Shown here in pieces: positions 51,098-60,606 of a stretch of DNA of 64,000 nucleotides. Source of the stretch: Rhodococcus pseudokoreensis (GTDB taxonomy: Bacteria > Actinomycetota > Actinomycetes > Mycobacteriales > Mycobacteriaceae). The stretch's first letter is position 1. Each line of letters opens with the position of its first letter. Both the position numbers and the translations under genes were made by a program. The DNA lies in contig NZ_CP070619.1 in the NCBI RefSeq assembly GCF_017068395.1, forward strand, positions 3,286,001 through 3,350,000, given 5' to 3'. The notes beneath the pieces were generated by a model. It did not search any database. It saw only the letters and a list, made by a program, of their open reading frames with translations, and had not been told where the DNA came from.

Positions 51098-52393
51098 TCA
51101 GCCGGCCGCGATGGGTCGTTGCTCGTTGTGTGCCTCGTCGACCGGCTTGTGGTAGCGCGGCACCAGGCGCATCAAGGCGGGACCGCCGATTGCGATCAGC
51201 GCGAGGAGGATGGCCGGCAGCAGTGGCATCCATTCGATACCGAGGTTGTCGACGACGACGGTGATCGCCGCAGGCCCGACGAGCATGCCCACGTAGCCGA
51301 TCGCGTTGACGAGACCGATGTTCCGTCCCGCATTCTCCGGATCGCGTCGCCCGGCCGCCGACAGCATGAGCGGCGCCATGCAGGCCAGGCCGAGACCCAG
51401 CAGCACGAAGCCGGTGAGTGCGAGCGGCGCCGAGCCGCCCAGCATCGCGAGAAGAGCACCGGCGGCACCGATGACACCGCTCGCGCCGACGATGAGGCGG
51501 GCGCCGAAGTACTCGGCCAGCCTGTCGCCGAACAACCGGCCGACGAACTGCGCACCCGAGTAGAGCGTCACTGCCGTCGCCGCCAGCCCCGCCGTGGTGC
51601 CGACCGCACGGCGAACGAACTCCTGGCCCCAGTCCAGGACCGCGCCCTCGCTCAACATCGACCCGAGCAGGAGCACGCCGAATCCGATCATCACGAGCAG
51701 CGTCGCGGTGGTGGCCGACCGCTTCCCCGGGTGGGCGGGGTCGGCTGCGCCCGGAATCTCGTCCTGCTCAGGGGGCAGCAACTCGTCGAGGGAGAGGAGC
51801 CACTTGCCGAAGACGAAACCGAGGACCGACAACACCACGCCGATCGAGATGTAGGAGACGGCCGGGCTGTCGGTGAAGTGCCGGGCCAGCGCGCTGCCGA
51901 CGAGACCGAGAACGAAGCCACCCGCCGGGTAGGCGGCGTGGAACGCGGACATGATGGGTCGCCCGTAGTACCGCTCGACCTGCACACCGTGGGTGTTGAA
52001 CGCCGTGTCGAACGCGCCGCGGAGCAGTCCGATGAGCACGCCGATCGCCATCGCTCCGATCAGTCCGTCGAGGAACGCGAGGGGGATGTAACAGAGCGGG
52101 TAGATCACCATCGTGGGCATGGCCGTGTTTCGCGGGCCGTACCGATCGATGAACGGGCCGATGGCGAAGCAACCGACGGCAGCGCCGATGCCGATCGACA
52201 GCGCGAGGAGGCCGAACTGCGAGTCGCCGCCGTCGCCTTCCCATCCGAGGTGACCACGCAACGAAGTGGTGCTCGTCGACCACATCAACATCACGGCGCC
52301 CAACTGGAAGAAGCCGAAAAATGTTGCGATTCGCGCCTTTCGCACGCGTGTATGGTCGAGCACGGGAGCGGTGCCTGCTCCATGTGTTGCCAT
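51098..52393 (-). CDS. MFS transporter
   Basis: 431 residues with about twelve hydrophobic segments; FIDRYGPRNTAM is the loop 2-3 signature, and GAFDTAFNTHGVQVERYYGRP resembles the YbjJ/FucP-like branch of the family. The substrate is unknown. It lies upstream of the LacI and kinase remnants on the same strand and may have served the same lost sugar or nucleoside pathway. Confidence 0.88.
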   Translation of the reverse strand: MATHGAGTAPVLDHTRVRKARIATFFGFFQLGAVMLMWSTSTTSLRGHLGWEGDGGDSQFGLLALSIGIGAAVGCFAIGPFIDRYGPRNTAMPTMVIYPLCYIPLAFLDGLIGAMAIGVLIGLLRGAFDTAFNTHGVQVERYYGRPIMSAFHAAYPAGGFVLGLVGSALARHFTDSPAVSYISIGVVLSVLGFVFGKWLLSLDELLPPEQDEIPGAADPAHPGKRSATTATLLVMIGFGVLLLGSMLSEGAVLDWGQEFVRRAVGTTAGLAATAVTLYSGAQFVGRLFGDRLAEYFGARLIVGASGVIGAAGALLAMLGGSAPLALTGFVLLGLGLACMAPLMLSAAGRRDPENAGRNIGLVNAIGYVGMLVGPAAITVVVDNLGIEWMPLLPAILLALIAIGGPALMRLVPRYHKPVDEAHNEQRPIAAG

Positions 52394-52615
52394 GATTTCG
52401 TCCTTGCCGTAGGTCTCGGACCGCCGCAGGCGCCTACGGGGGTAGGCATCCGTTCAGCGAGTAGCGAGTGCGTGAACTTTCGATCAACACCGACTGGATG
52501 GCCGGAATCTTGGTGAAAACACTACGAAGGTGACGCGCCGCACAACAGGTACAGACCGTGTACCTCCCGCGCGCAGACTGCACAGAGTGAGAAGGCAGCG
52601 CGATCCTCGCCGCAC

Positions 52616-54157
52616 TCATGGTCGCCCGCTCCGGCGCGCCGCGACCGACGACCCCTCGAGCAGGTCCAGCCCCTTCACCGCGAGCAGCAGGCTCTGCCGG
52701 GTGGCGGCGTCGTCCAGGGATTTACCCAGGATCGTGGCGATGCGGTCGAGCCGGTTGTACAGCGTCCGGCGCTGGATGAAGAGTTTGTCCGCCGCTTCGG
52801 TCTTACGGCCGTCGACGGCGAGGAAGGCCCGCAACGTGGGGAGCAGCGGCGTCGTGGACCGTGCGTCCTTCGTGAGCAGTGGGCCGAGTTCGTCCTCGAC
52901 GAAGCTGGCTAGTTCGGGACCCTGCGCCAACGTGACGAGCAGACGTTCGACGCCGAGATCGTCGAAGTGCAGCATCGGTGAGGCGGGCAGGGAGCGCGAC
53001 ACCGCGGCGGCACTCTTCGCCTGCGTGACCGCGACCTGCAGCATCGAGGCGGGCACCGCGCGGCTCATGCCGCCCCCGTGCTCCATCTTCCCGAGCAGAC
53101 CCGCGAGTTCGGCGCGGGTTCGCCCGGATTCCGCCGCCACCGCCACGACGTAGTCGCCCATGTCGGCGTTGATCGCCCCGGTGTCGATCTGGCGGCCCCC
53201 GCGCGGAGCGGACGACTCGTCGCGGCCGTCCTTGTTCGCGATGACGACGACAATGTGTCCCGACCCCAGCTGATACCCGAGTCTGCCTGCCTGGTCGACG
53301 AATTCGGCTCCGGAGAGGTCGCCGATCAGCAGTCGCGTGATCAGGGCCGTGCTCCGCTGGTCGTCCCGCGCTTCCCGGCTCCGGTCGGTCAGCAGGGAGA
53401 TCGCGACGGACGCGGCGGCGCGCTCCGCCGCGAACGCAGCGGTGGAGCGTGCGGTCGCGGGCCGGTCGGTGAAGACGTGGATCCAGCCCCACGGCTGACC
53501 TCGCATCAGAACCGGCCTGCGAACGCATCCGTCGTCGTCGCTGTGGAGGCCCCGCGCGTGCTTGTCCCAGTCCTCGATGCCGGCCTCCTCGTCGAACTCG
53601 CCGACGTACGCCATCACGCGGTGCGCGATGTTCTCGAGCACCACCGTGCTGTCGGTGAGTTCGGCCAGCGTCTGCACGATCGACAGGTAGTCGGCGCCGT
53701 CGAGCAGCAGGTTCGAGAACGTGGACTCGACTTCCCGCTCGTAGGTGAGCGCCTGCAGGCGCTTGTCGGTCAGGATCTCGTGCACCTGCGCCGAGACACC
53801 GGCGAACGGCACCTCGCGGGCGAGGGCGATGATCGGCAGGTCGCAGGCCTGCCCTTCAGCGACTACGGCATCCGGTACGCGGTCGAACATCCGTCCCGAC
53901 TCCTCGATGACGAGAGCGGCGGCCCCGGCATGAGCGGCTGCGCGCACGAACACCTGCTGAAGGGCGCCCGTGTTGCCCATTCCGAGCCCGGCGGTCAGGA
54001 GTAATTCTCCACCCCGGAGGAAGCGGGCGATATCCGAGATCTCGGAGGAATGCACCCAGCGGACCTCACGGTCGAGGCTGCCCGATCCGGTCAGGACACG
54101 GGCTCCCGCGTCCCTGAGGAGATCGATTTCGAGGGCATCGGCGACGGTGAAGACCAT
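52616..54157 (-). CDS. PucR-family transcriptional regulator
   Basis: 513 residues from ATG 54157 (MVFTVADALEIDLLRDAGAR); the frame to 54274 adds a Cys-rich stretch without a ribosome site. An N-terminal PucR domain (RWVHSSEISDIARFLRGGELLLTAG), a middle GGDEF-like region and a C-terminal HTH_30 (TEAADKLFIQRRTLYNRLDR) are present. PucR/CdaR proteins usually activate catabolic genes. It is divergent from the hisD-like gene, so that operon is its likely target. Confidence 0.9.
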   Translation of the reverse strand: MVFTVADALEIDLLRDAGARVLTGSGSLDREVRWVHSSEISDIARFLRGGELLLTAGLGMGNTGALQQVFVRAAAHAGAAALVIEESGRMFDRVPDAVVAEGQACDLPIIALAREVPFAGVSAQVHEILTDKRLQALTYEREVESTFSNLLLDGADYLSIVQTLAELTDSTVVLENIAHRVMAYVGEFDEEAGIEDWDKHARGLHSDDDGCVRRPVLMRGQPWGWIHVFTDRPATARSTAAFAAERAAASVAISLLTDRSREARDDQRSTALITRLLIGDLSGAEFVDQAGRLGYQLGSGHIVVVIANKDGRDESSAPRGGRQIDTGAINADMGDYVVAVAAESGRTRAELAGLLGKMEHGGGMSRAVPASMLQVAVTQAKSAAAVSRSLPASPMLHFDDLGVERLLVTLAQGPELASFVEDELGPLLTKDARSTTPLLPTLRAFLAVDGRKTEAADKLFIQRRTLYNRLDRIATILGKSLDDAATRQSLLLAVKGLDLLEGSSVAARRSGRP

Positions 54158-54194
54158 GAACAATGGTACACAGAATGTGCACGAAGAGACGCAA

Positions 54195-54216
54195 ACAGTT
54201 CCCACAATGCAACTGT
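54195..54216. promoter_or_regulatory. Possible PucR site in the divergent spacer
   Basis: The inverted repeat ACAGTT / AACTGT with a 10-base spacer lies in the 132-base gap between pucR and hisD-like genes. The only support is symmetry and position. Confidence 0.3.
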
Positions 54217-54289
54217 CGGAAACGGTGTGGCACCGCGATGCTGAATGACAACAGATCCAGCCCCCCTCGCTCATCCGAAGGAAGCACCC

Positions 54290-55615
54290 ATGTCATTCGT
54301 TCTCAAGGCCGCCGTCGGTGAACCAGCGCAGCGGGCGAGCAACCCCGCCGTGGTCGACACCGTCGCCGCCGTCATCGCCGACGTCCGCGCGAACGGCGAC
54401 GATGCCGTCCGGAAGTACTCGGAAAAGTTCGACGGCTGGTCCCCCGAGTCGTTCCGGCTGAGCGAGGACCAGGTTGCGGAGATCGTGAAGTCCGTACCGG
54501 AGACCGTCCTCGATGACCTGCGGTTCGCGCAGCGCCAGATCCGTAACTTCGCCCAGGCGCAGCGCGACTCGATCCAGGACATCGAGGTCGAGACCCTGCC
54601 TGGCGTCTTCCTCGGCCACCGCAACGTCCCGATCGACGCCGCGGCCGCCTACGTGCCCGGCGGACGCTACCCACTCACCGCGTCCGCGCACATGACCGTG
54701 CTCACCGCGAAGGTCGCCGGCGTCGAACGCGTCGCCGCGACGACCCCGCCGAACGCGGGCGAGGCGCCGCCGATCAGCGTCGCCGCCATGCACCTGGCCG
54801 GCGCCGACGAGATCTTCGTCCTCGGCGGCGTGCAGGCGATCGCCGCGCTGGCACTGGGCACCGACACCATCGACCCGGTCTCGATCCTGACCGGCCCCGG
54901 CAACGCCTTCGTGGCCGAGGCCAAGCGGCAACTGTTCGGTGAGGTCGGGATCGACCTGTTCGCCGGACCGACCGAGACGCTCATCGTCGCCGACGACCAC
55001 GCCGACCCGTTCACCATCGCCGTCGACCTGCTGTCGCAGGCCGAGCACGGCCCCGATTCCCCGTGCGTACTGATCACCACGTCCGAGGCGGTCGGCCGGG
55101 CCACCCTCGACCACATCGAGGCCCTGCTTCCGGGCCTGGTGACCAACGCCATCGCCGGCCCGGCGTGGCGCGATCACGGCCAGGTCCACATCGTCGACAC
55201 CCTCGCCGAGGCCTACACCCTCGCCGACAAGTTCGCGTCCGAGCACGTCCAGATCCTCACCGAGGACCCCCGTCAGGCCCTGACCTCCATGCGGAACTAT
55301 GGCGCCCTGTTCCTCGGCGAAGGCACGTGTGTTCCATACGGCGACAAGCTGATCGGCACCAACCACGTCCTCCCGACCCTGGGTGCCGCCAACTACACCG
55401 GCGGTCTGTGGGTGGGCAAGTTCCTCAAGACCCTCACCTACCAGGAGGTCCGCAATCTCGACACCAGCGCCCAGTTGGGTGAGATCTGCGGACGGGTCTC
55501 GCGGCTCGAGAAGTTCGAGGGCCACGCCCGGTCCGGCGACCTGCGGGCAGCCAAGTTCGGCAACGCCCCGCTGGCGTGGGGCGACATCCCGACCCGGGTG
55601 ACGTCGGACCGATGA
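54290..55615 (+). CDS. Histidinol dehydrogenase-family alcohol dehydrogenase
   Basis: 441 residues from ATG 54290, behind GAAGGAAG. VPGGRYPLTASAHMTVLTAK, LTGPGNAFVAEAKRQLFGEV, IDLFAGPTETLIVADD and LLSQAEHGPDS follow histidinol dehydrogenase closely, including the zinc/catalytic region. No other his gene is nearby, so it is probably a catabolic relative, such as the HpsN-type enzymes that oxidise an alcohol to an acid in two steps. Its stop overlaps the next gene (ATGA), and the PucR gene is divergent. Confidence 0.88.
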   Translation: MSFVLKAAVGEPAQRASNPAVVDTVAAVIADVRANGDDAVRKYSEKFDGWSPESFRLSEDQVAEIVKSVPETVLDDLRFAQRQIRNFAQAQRDSIQDIEVETLPGVFLGHRNVPIDAAAAYVPGGRYPLTASAHMTVLTAKVAGVERVAATTPPNAGEAPPISVAAMHLAGADEIFVLGGVQAIAALALGTDTIDPVSILTGPGNAFVAEAKRQLFGEVGIDLFAGPTETLIVADDHADPFTIAVDLLSQAEHGPDSPCVLITTSEAVGRATLDHIEALLPGLVTNAIAGPAWRDHGQVHIVDTLAEAYTLADKFASEHVQILTEDPRQALTSMRNYGALFLGEGTCVPYGDKLIGTNHVLPTLGAANYTGGLWVGKFLKTLTYQEVRNLDTSAQLGEICGRVSRLEKFEGHARSGDLRAAKFGNAPLAWGDIPTRVTSDR

Positions 55616-57006
55616 CCCGACTCGAGCACGACCTTCTCGGCGACCGGGAAGTTCCTTCCGACGCCTACTACGGCATCCACACGCTGCGGGCGACCGAGAA
55701 CTTCCCGATCACCGGCATTCCACTGTCCAGCCATCCCGACCTCGTGTCGGCGCTGGCCGCAGTGAAACAAGCAGCAGCACAAGCCAATGCGAACCTCGGC
55801 CTGCTCCCATTGCGCGAGGCCGGGGCGATTGCCCGGGCCTGTGAAGAGATTCGGGCCGGCGCCCTGCGGGACCAGTTCGTCGTGGACGTCATCCAGGGCG
55901 GTGCCGGCACCTCCAGCAACATGAACGCCAACGAGGTGGTGGCCAACCGGGCCCTGGAACTGCTCGGCCACGCCCGCGGCAGCTACCAGCACCTCCATCC
56001 GCTCGAGCACGTGAACCTGAGTCAGAGCACCAACGACGTCTACCCCACCGCGATCAAGGCCGGCCTGCAAGCCGCCCTGACCAGGCTACGGGCGTCGATG
56101 CAGGACCTGGCGGGCGCGTTCGCGGTGAAGTCGACCGAGTTCGCCGACGTCCTCAAGGTCGGGCGCACCCAACTGCAGGATGCGGTCCCGATGACCCTGG
56201 GGCAGGAGATCGCGACGTTCGCGCTGATGATCGACGAGGATTCGCAGCGGCTCGGCGAGGCAGCGACCCTCATCTCCGAGATCAACCTCGGCGGAACCGC
56301 GATCGGGACCGGACTCAACGCGCACCACGAGTACGCGTGGCGGGTACGCGAGCATCTCGCCGCGATCACCGGGATCGAGGTGACGACGGCGTCCGACCTG
56401 ATCGAAGCCACCCAGGACGTCGGGGCATTCGTCCAGCTGTCCGGGGTACTCAAGCGCACCGCGGTGAAGCTGTCCAAGATCTGCAACGACCTCCGGCTGC
56501 TGTCGTCGGGGCCGCGCGCCGGCTTCGGTGAGATCACACTGCCGCCCGTGCAGGCCGGCTCGTCGATCATGCCGGGCAAGGTGAATCCGGTGATCCCGGA
56601 GGTCGTGAACCAGATCGCCTTTCGGGTGATCGGGAACGACCTGACCGTCACGATGGCCGCCGAGGGCGGCCAGCTGCAGCTCAACGCGTTCGAGCCGATC
56701 ATCGCGCACAGCCTGTTCGAGACGATCGAACTGCTCACCCGTGGATGCGCGGTACTCCGCGAGCGGTGTGTCGTGGGGATCGGTGCGAACGTCGAGCACC
56801 TGAAGAACACCGTCGACGCGTCCATCGGCGTGGTCACGGCCCTCAACCCGCACATCGGGTACACCGCCGCCACCGCGATCGCGGCGGACGCACTGGCGAC
56901 GGGCCGCACTGTCGCAGCGCTCGTGCTCGAACGGGGTCTGCTCAGCCGGGAACAGCTCGACGACGTGCTGCGGCCGGAGAACCTCACCCGCCCGCTCGTG
57001 CCCTGA
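55612..57006 (+). CDS. Aspartase/fumarase-family lyase (aspartate ammonia-lyase-like)
   Basis: 464 residues from ATG 55612, overlapping the hisD-like stop by four bases. YYGIHTLRATENFPITG, GGAGTSSNMNANEV and LSQSTNDVYPTA are the substrate motifs, and GSSIMPGKVNPVIPE is the family signature loop. The whole sequence reads as aspartate ammonia-lyase (aspA type), releasing ammonia from aspartate to give fumarate. Co-translation with a dehydrogenase suggests a catabolic use of an amino or amino-alcohol compound (inference). A terminator follows. Confidence 0.9.
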   Translation: MTRLEHDLLGDREVPSDAYYGIHTLRATENFPITGIPLSSHPDLVSALAAVKQAAAQANANLGLLPLREAGAIARACEEIRAGALRDQFVVDVIQGGAGTSSNMNANEVVANRALELLGHARGSYQHLHPLEHVNLSQSTNDVYPTAIKAGLQAALTRLRASMQDLAGAFAVKSTEFADVLKVGRTQLQDAVPMTLGQEIATFALMIDEDSQRLGEAATLISEINLGGTAIGTGLNAHHEYAWRVREHLAAITGIEVTTASDLIEATQDVGAFVQLSGVLKRTAVKLSKICNDLRLLSSGPRAGFGEITLPPVQAGSSIMPGKVNPVIPEVVNQIAFRVIGNDLTVTMAAEGGQLQLNAFEPIIAHSLFETIELLTRGCAVLRERCVVGIGANVEHLKNTVDASIGVVTALNPHIGYTAATAIAADALATGRTVAALVLERGLLSREQLDDVLRPENLTRPLVP

Positions 57007-57012
57007 CCGCGG

Positions 57013-57051
57013 CGGGCAACTCGTCCCCCACCGGGATGAGTTGCCCGTTTT
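57013..57051 (+). terminator. Intrinsic terminator
   Basis: A 10-bp stem CGGGCAACTC / GAGTTGCCCG followed by TTTT, seven bases after the aspartase-like stop. It separates this operon from the GMC operon. Confidence 0.8.
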
Positions 57052-57085
57052 CGGTTGACATCCGCCACACTGCCGCTACCCTTGA

Positions 57086-57099
57086 GTTATACGTATAAC
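57086..57099 (+). promoter_or_regulatory. Palindromic operator of the GMC operon
   Basis: GTTATACGTATAAC is a perfect 14-base palindrome with a central CG, 79 bases before the GMC start. LacI-family operators often have a central CG, and a LacI gene ends this gene run, so it is the candidate binder. A GntR-type regulator is the alternative. Confidence 0.55.
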
Positions 57100-57177
57100 C
57101 AACTTATCGACTGTCTGTTCGTGTCGACCGCACGACCGAACATTGACACCACTCTCTACGACCGAGGAGCAGGACCC

Positions 57178-58764
57178 ATGAGAGACGCATCCGTGGGGGA
57201 GCCCACAGGCCCGAGCAAGCACAGCTACGACGTCGTCATCGTCGGCAGCGGAATGGGCGGTGGCACACTCGCCTACGCGCTCGCGGACTCGGGAGTCGAT
57301 GTGCTTCTGATCGAGCGCGGCGACTTCCTGCCGCAGGAAAAGCAGAACTGGAGCCCGCAGGAGGTCTTCGAGGGACACCGGTACGCGAACGCCGAGCAGT
57401 GGTACGACACCGAGGGCAGACCGTTCAGCCCCGGCACGTACTACTACGTCGGCGGGAACACCAAACTCTACGGCTCCTCACTGGTGCGGTTCCGCCGGGA
57501 AGACTTCCAGTCGACGCAGCACGAGGCCGGCGAATCACCCGAGTGGCCCTTCTCGTACGACGACTTCGCCCCGTATTACGCACGCGCAGAACAGGTGTAC
57601 CGGGTCCACGGCGACCATAACGACGACCCGACCCTGCCCCGCGACGAACCGTTCCCCTACCCGGCGATCGGACACGAACCGCCGGTGCAGGAGGCCGCCG
57701 ACGCCCTGCGCCGCCTCGGCTACACCCCGTCGAACATTCCGCTGGGCATCGACCTCCGCGAGGGCGGCGGCTGCATTCGATGTCGGACCTGCGACGGGTT
57801 CCCCTGTCGCGTGCTTGCCAAGTCCGATGCGGACGTGCGCTGCGTGCGTCCCGCCGTGGCCTCCGGCACGGTGGAATTGCTGACCAACGCCTACGTCGAA
57901 CAGGTCCTGACCGACGACACCGGCAAGCAGGCCACCGGAGTTCGGCTGCGGCACCGCAGGACCGAACTCGTCGTCGAGGCAGCCACGGTGGTGGTCTCGT
58001 GCGGCGCCGTCAACTCCGCGGCGCTGCTACTGCGGTCGGCGAACCCTGCGCACCCGGACGGTCTCGCCAACTCCTCCGGCGTGGTCGGACGAAACTACAT
58101 GGTGCACAACAACTCCATCATGGTCGGCATCAACCCGCTGAAGAAGAACACCGCCGAGTTCCAGAAGACGCTGTACCTCAACGATTTCTACACTCACGGC
58201 ACCGCGGACCACCCCTATCCGCTCGGGCACGTGCAGCTGATCGGGAAACTGCAGGGCGAGATGATCAAGGGCCAACGGCCGCTGATCCCCAAGTGGGCGC
58301 TGAGCCAGGCGACGGCCCGCAGCATCGACTGGTGGCTGTTCACCGAGGACCTTCCCGATCCGGACAACCGCGTCACCCTCACCGCCGACGGCAACATCCA
58401 GATCGCGTGGACCCCCAACAACACGCGCGCCCACGAGGTCCTGGTCCGGGAGATGCGCAAGATCCTCCGCAAGATCGGGTACCCGTTCGTCTTCAGCGAG
58501 GGCACCGGCATCGAGGTCAACTCCCACCAGGCCGGCACCGTCCGCGCCGGAACCGATCCCACGACCTCCGTGCTCGACGCCGATTGCCGCGCCCACGACG
58601 TGCACAACCTCTACGTCGTCGACTCGTCTTTCTTCCCGTCCCTGCCCGTGATGAACCCCGCCCTGTCCATCGCGGCCAACGCCTTCCGCGTCGCCGAGGC
58701 GATCACCGCACAGCACCGCACGACCGCAGGCCGGACCTCCCCGGCCGAGCCCACGTCCGTCTGA
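57178..58764 (+). CDS. GMC-family FAD oxidoreductase with cysteine cluster
   Basis: 528 residues from ATG 57178, behind GAGGAG. FAD motif DVVIVGSGMGGGTLAYAL is near the N-terminus, and the C-terminal NLYVVDSSFFPSLPVMNP / SIAANAFRVAEA is the GMC end. Residues 199-210 read C-x2-C-x2-C-x4-C, with another Cys at 222; FAD-dependent glucose dehydrogenases of this family carry a 3Fe-4S cluster in such a region. It probably oxidises a sugar, polyol or alcohol. It opens an operon with a ThDP enzyme and a TIM-barrel isomerase. No secretion signal was seen. Confidence 0.88.
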   Translation: MRDASVGEPTGPSKHSYDVVIVGSGMGGGTLAYALADSGVDVLLIERGDFLPQEKQNWSPQEVFEGHRYANAEQWYDTEGRPFSPGTYYYVGGNTKLYGSSLVRFRREDFQSTQHEAGESPEWPFSYDDFAPYYARAEQVYRVHGDHNDDPTLPRDEPFPYPAIGHEPPVQEAADALRRLGYTPSNIPLGIDLREGGGCIRCRTCDGFPCRVLAKSDADVRCVRPAVASGTVELLTNAYVEQVLTDDTGKQATGVRLRHRRTELVVEAATVVVSCGAVNSAALLLRSANPAHPDGLANSSGVVGRNYMVHNNSIMVGINPLKKNTAEFQKTLYLNDFYTHGTADHPYPLGHVQLIGKLQGEMIKGQRPLIPKWALSQATARSIDWWLFTEDLPDPDNRVTLTADGNIQIAWTPNNTRAHEVLVREMRKILRKIGYPFVFSEGTGIEVNSHQAGTVRAGTDPTTSVLDADCRAHDVHNLYVVDSSFFPSLPVMNPALSIAANAFRVAEAITAQHRTTAGRTSPAEPTSV

Positions 58765-58794
58765 CACCGTCACCGAAAGCTAGGAACCACCGAC

Positions 58795-60594
58795 ATGACA
58801 ACACAGCAACTCACCGGCGGACAGATGGTCGTCGACTTCCTGATCCGCGAGGGAGTCGAGAAGGTCTTCGCGATCCCCGGCCACGGCAACACCGCACTCC
58901 TCGACGCGTTCGTCGACCGCGCCGACGAGATCGAACTGGTCCCCGCCATGCACGAGCAGGGCGCCGCCCACATGGCCGACGGCTACTACCGGGCCTCGGG
59001 CAAGATCGCCGCGATCTGTACCTCCATCGGCCCGGGCGCCACCAACACCCTCACCGGGTTGGCGACCGCGTTCGCCGACTCGATGCCGATGCTCCTGATC
59101 ACCGGCGCCGTGCACACCTACATGGAGAACCGGGGTGTGCTGCAGGAGATCGACCGCCCGCACGGCAACAACTTCCCCCGCATGGTCGAACCGGTCGTCA
59201 AGCGCTGGTGGCAGCCCAGCCGCCTCGAACAGCTTCCGGTGGCGCTCGCCCAGGCGTTCAACACCATGCACGAGGGCCGGCGCGGACCGGTGCTCGTCGA
59301 CATTCCGCAGGACCTGCAGGCCGAATACGGCGACTACACCCCCGACACCGGCACCCGCAGGCCCGCCACCCGCGCAACCGGTGACCCGGCCGTGATCGCC
59401 GAGGCCGCCCGCCTGCTCGCCGGCGCGAAGCGTCCGGTCATCGTCGCCGGCGGCGGCGTCATCCACGCCGAGGCCGCCGCGGAGTTGATGGCCGTCGCCG
59501 AGTACCTCGGGGCACCGGTCACGCACTCGTTCCAGGGCAAGGGCGCCTTCCCCGCCGACCACGACCTCTACGCCTGGCCGTGCGGCGACATGGGTTCGAT
59601 CCCGGGCAACGGCGTCACCCGCACCGCCGACGTGATCCTCGCCGTCGGCTGCCGGTTCAGCGACCGCATCACCTCCTCGTACCGCCCCGGCGTCACGTTC
59701 GACATCCCGAACACCAAACTGGTGCAGATCGACATCGACGGATTCGAGATCGGCCGCAACTACCCCGTCGAGGTGGGTGTCGTCGGCGACGCGAAAACGT
59801 CCCTGCAGTCCCTGCAGAACGCCCTCACCGACCTCGGGCCCGGCCGCGACTACCGCAGCACCGACTACTTCGCCGAACTACAGAACCTCAAGGCGCAGTG
59901 GGACGAGCACCTGCGGCCGATGCGGACCACCGACTACCTGCCCATGACCAACTCGCGGGCCATGGTCGAGATCCGCAAGGCCCTGCCCCGCGAGGGCATC
60001 CTCGTCACCGACTCGTCCAACCCCGCCAACCAGGCGTTCAACGAGTTCCCGATCTACGGCCCGAAGACCAACATCGTCGCCGGCGGGTTCTCCGGCATCG
60101 GATTCGGTGTGCCCGCCGCGATCGGCGCGCAGATCGGCGCCCCCGACACCCCCGTCCTGGCGATGGTCGGCGACGGCAGCTTCCTGCAGACCGGCACCGA
60201 AATCGCGACCGCCGCCATGCTCGGCGTGCCGCTGGTGATCGTCGTCCTCAACAACGGCGGCTGGGAAGCGATCAAAGACCTCCAGATCAGCCTGTTCGGT
60301 GAGGAACGCGAAATCATCTCCGGATGGAAGAACCTCGACGGGACACCGTATTTCGCCGACATCACCCGGTTCGCCCAGTCGCTCGGCTGCAGCGCCGAAC
60401 GCGTCGAGGACCCGGAGAAGCTGGCCGACGCGATCGAGCGGGCGTTCGCGACACCGGGCCCGGTGATCATCGAGGCGATGAGCGCACACGAACTGCCCTG
60501 GACCGAGATGCACCCCACCGGCTGGTGGGACATCACCGTCCCCGCCTACCACGGCGAGGTCCGCGACGACTACGTCGCCCAGCGCGGATTCTGA
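58795..60594 (+). CDS. Thiamine-diphosphate enzyme, acetolactate synthase large subunit-like
   Basis: 599 residues. The catalytic Glu lies in AMHEQGAAHMADGY (E54), the central domain in VIVAGGGVIHAEAAAELM, and the ThDP motif starts at MVGDGSFLQTG and ends at VVLNNGGW. No small regulatory subunit is encoded nearby, so it is more likely a catabolic carboligase, decarboxylase or IolD-like hydrolase than a biosynthetic acetolactate synthase. It lies 30 bases after the GMC gene and 12 bases before the TIM-barrel gene, so all three probably act in one sugar or polyol pathway. Confidence 0.88.
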   Translation: MTTQQLTGGQMVVDFLIREGVEKVFAIPGHGNTALLDAFVDRADEIELVPAMHEQGAAHMADGYYRASGKIAAICTSIGPGATNTLTGLATAFADSMPMLLITGAVHTYMENRGVLQEIDRPHGNNFPRMVEPVVKRWWQPSRLEQLPVALAQAFNTMHEGRRGPVLVDIPQDLQAEYGDYTPDTGTRRPATRATGDPAVIAEAARLLAGAKRPVIVAGGGVIHAEAAAELMAVAEYLGAPVTHSFQGKGAFPADHDLYAWPCGDMGSIPGNGVTRTADVILAVGCRFSDRITSSYRPGVTFDIPNTKLVQIDIDGFEIGRNYPVEVGVVGDAKTSLQSLQNALTDLGPGRDYRSTDYFAELQNLKAQWDEHLRPMRTTDYLPMTNSRAMVEIRKALPREGILVTDSSNPANQAFNEFPIYGPKTNIVAGGFSGIGFGVPAAIGAQIGAPDTPVLAMVGDGSFLQTGTEIATAAMLGVPLVIVVLNNGGWEAIKDLQISLFGEEREIISGWKNLDGTPYFADITRFAQSLGCSAERVEDPEKLADAIERAFATPGPVIIEAMSAHELPWTEMHPTGWWDITVPAYHGEVRDDYVAQRGF

Positions 60595-60606
60595 TCGGGG
60601 ACCGGC

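Noticed and set aside
54165..54181. Imperfect repeat GTACAC / GTGCAC in the PucR spacer
   Set aside because: Short and mismatched; the ACAGTT/AACTGT repeat is a slightly better candidate, and neither is strong.
57780..59384. Open frame of 534 codons overlapping the GMC and ThDP genes
   Set aside because: Arg/Pro/His-rich shadow of two well-supported genes in another frame.
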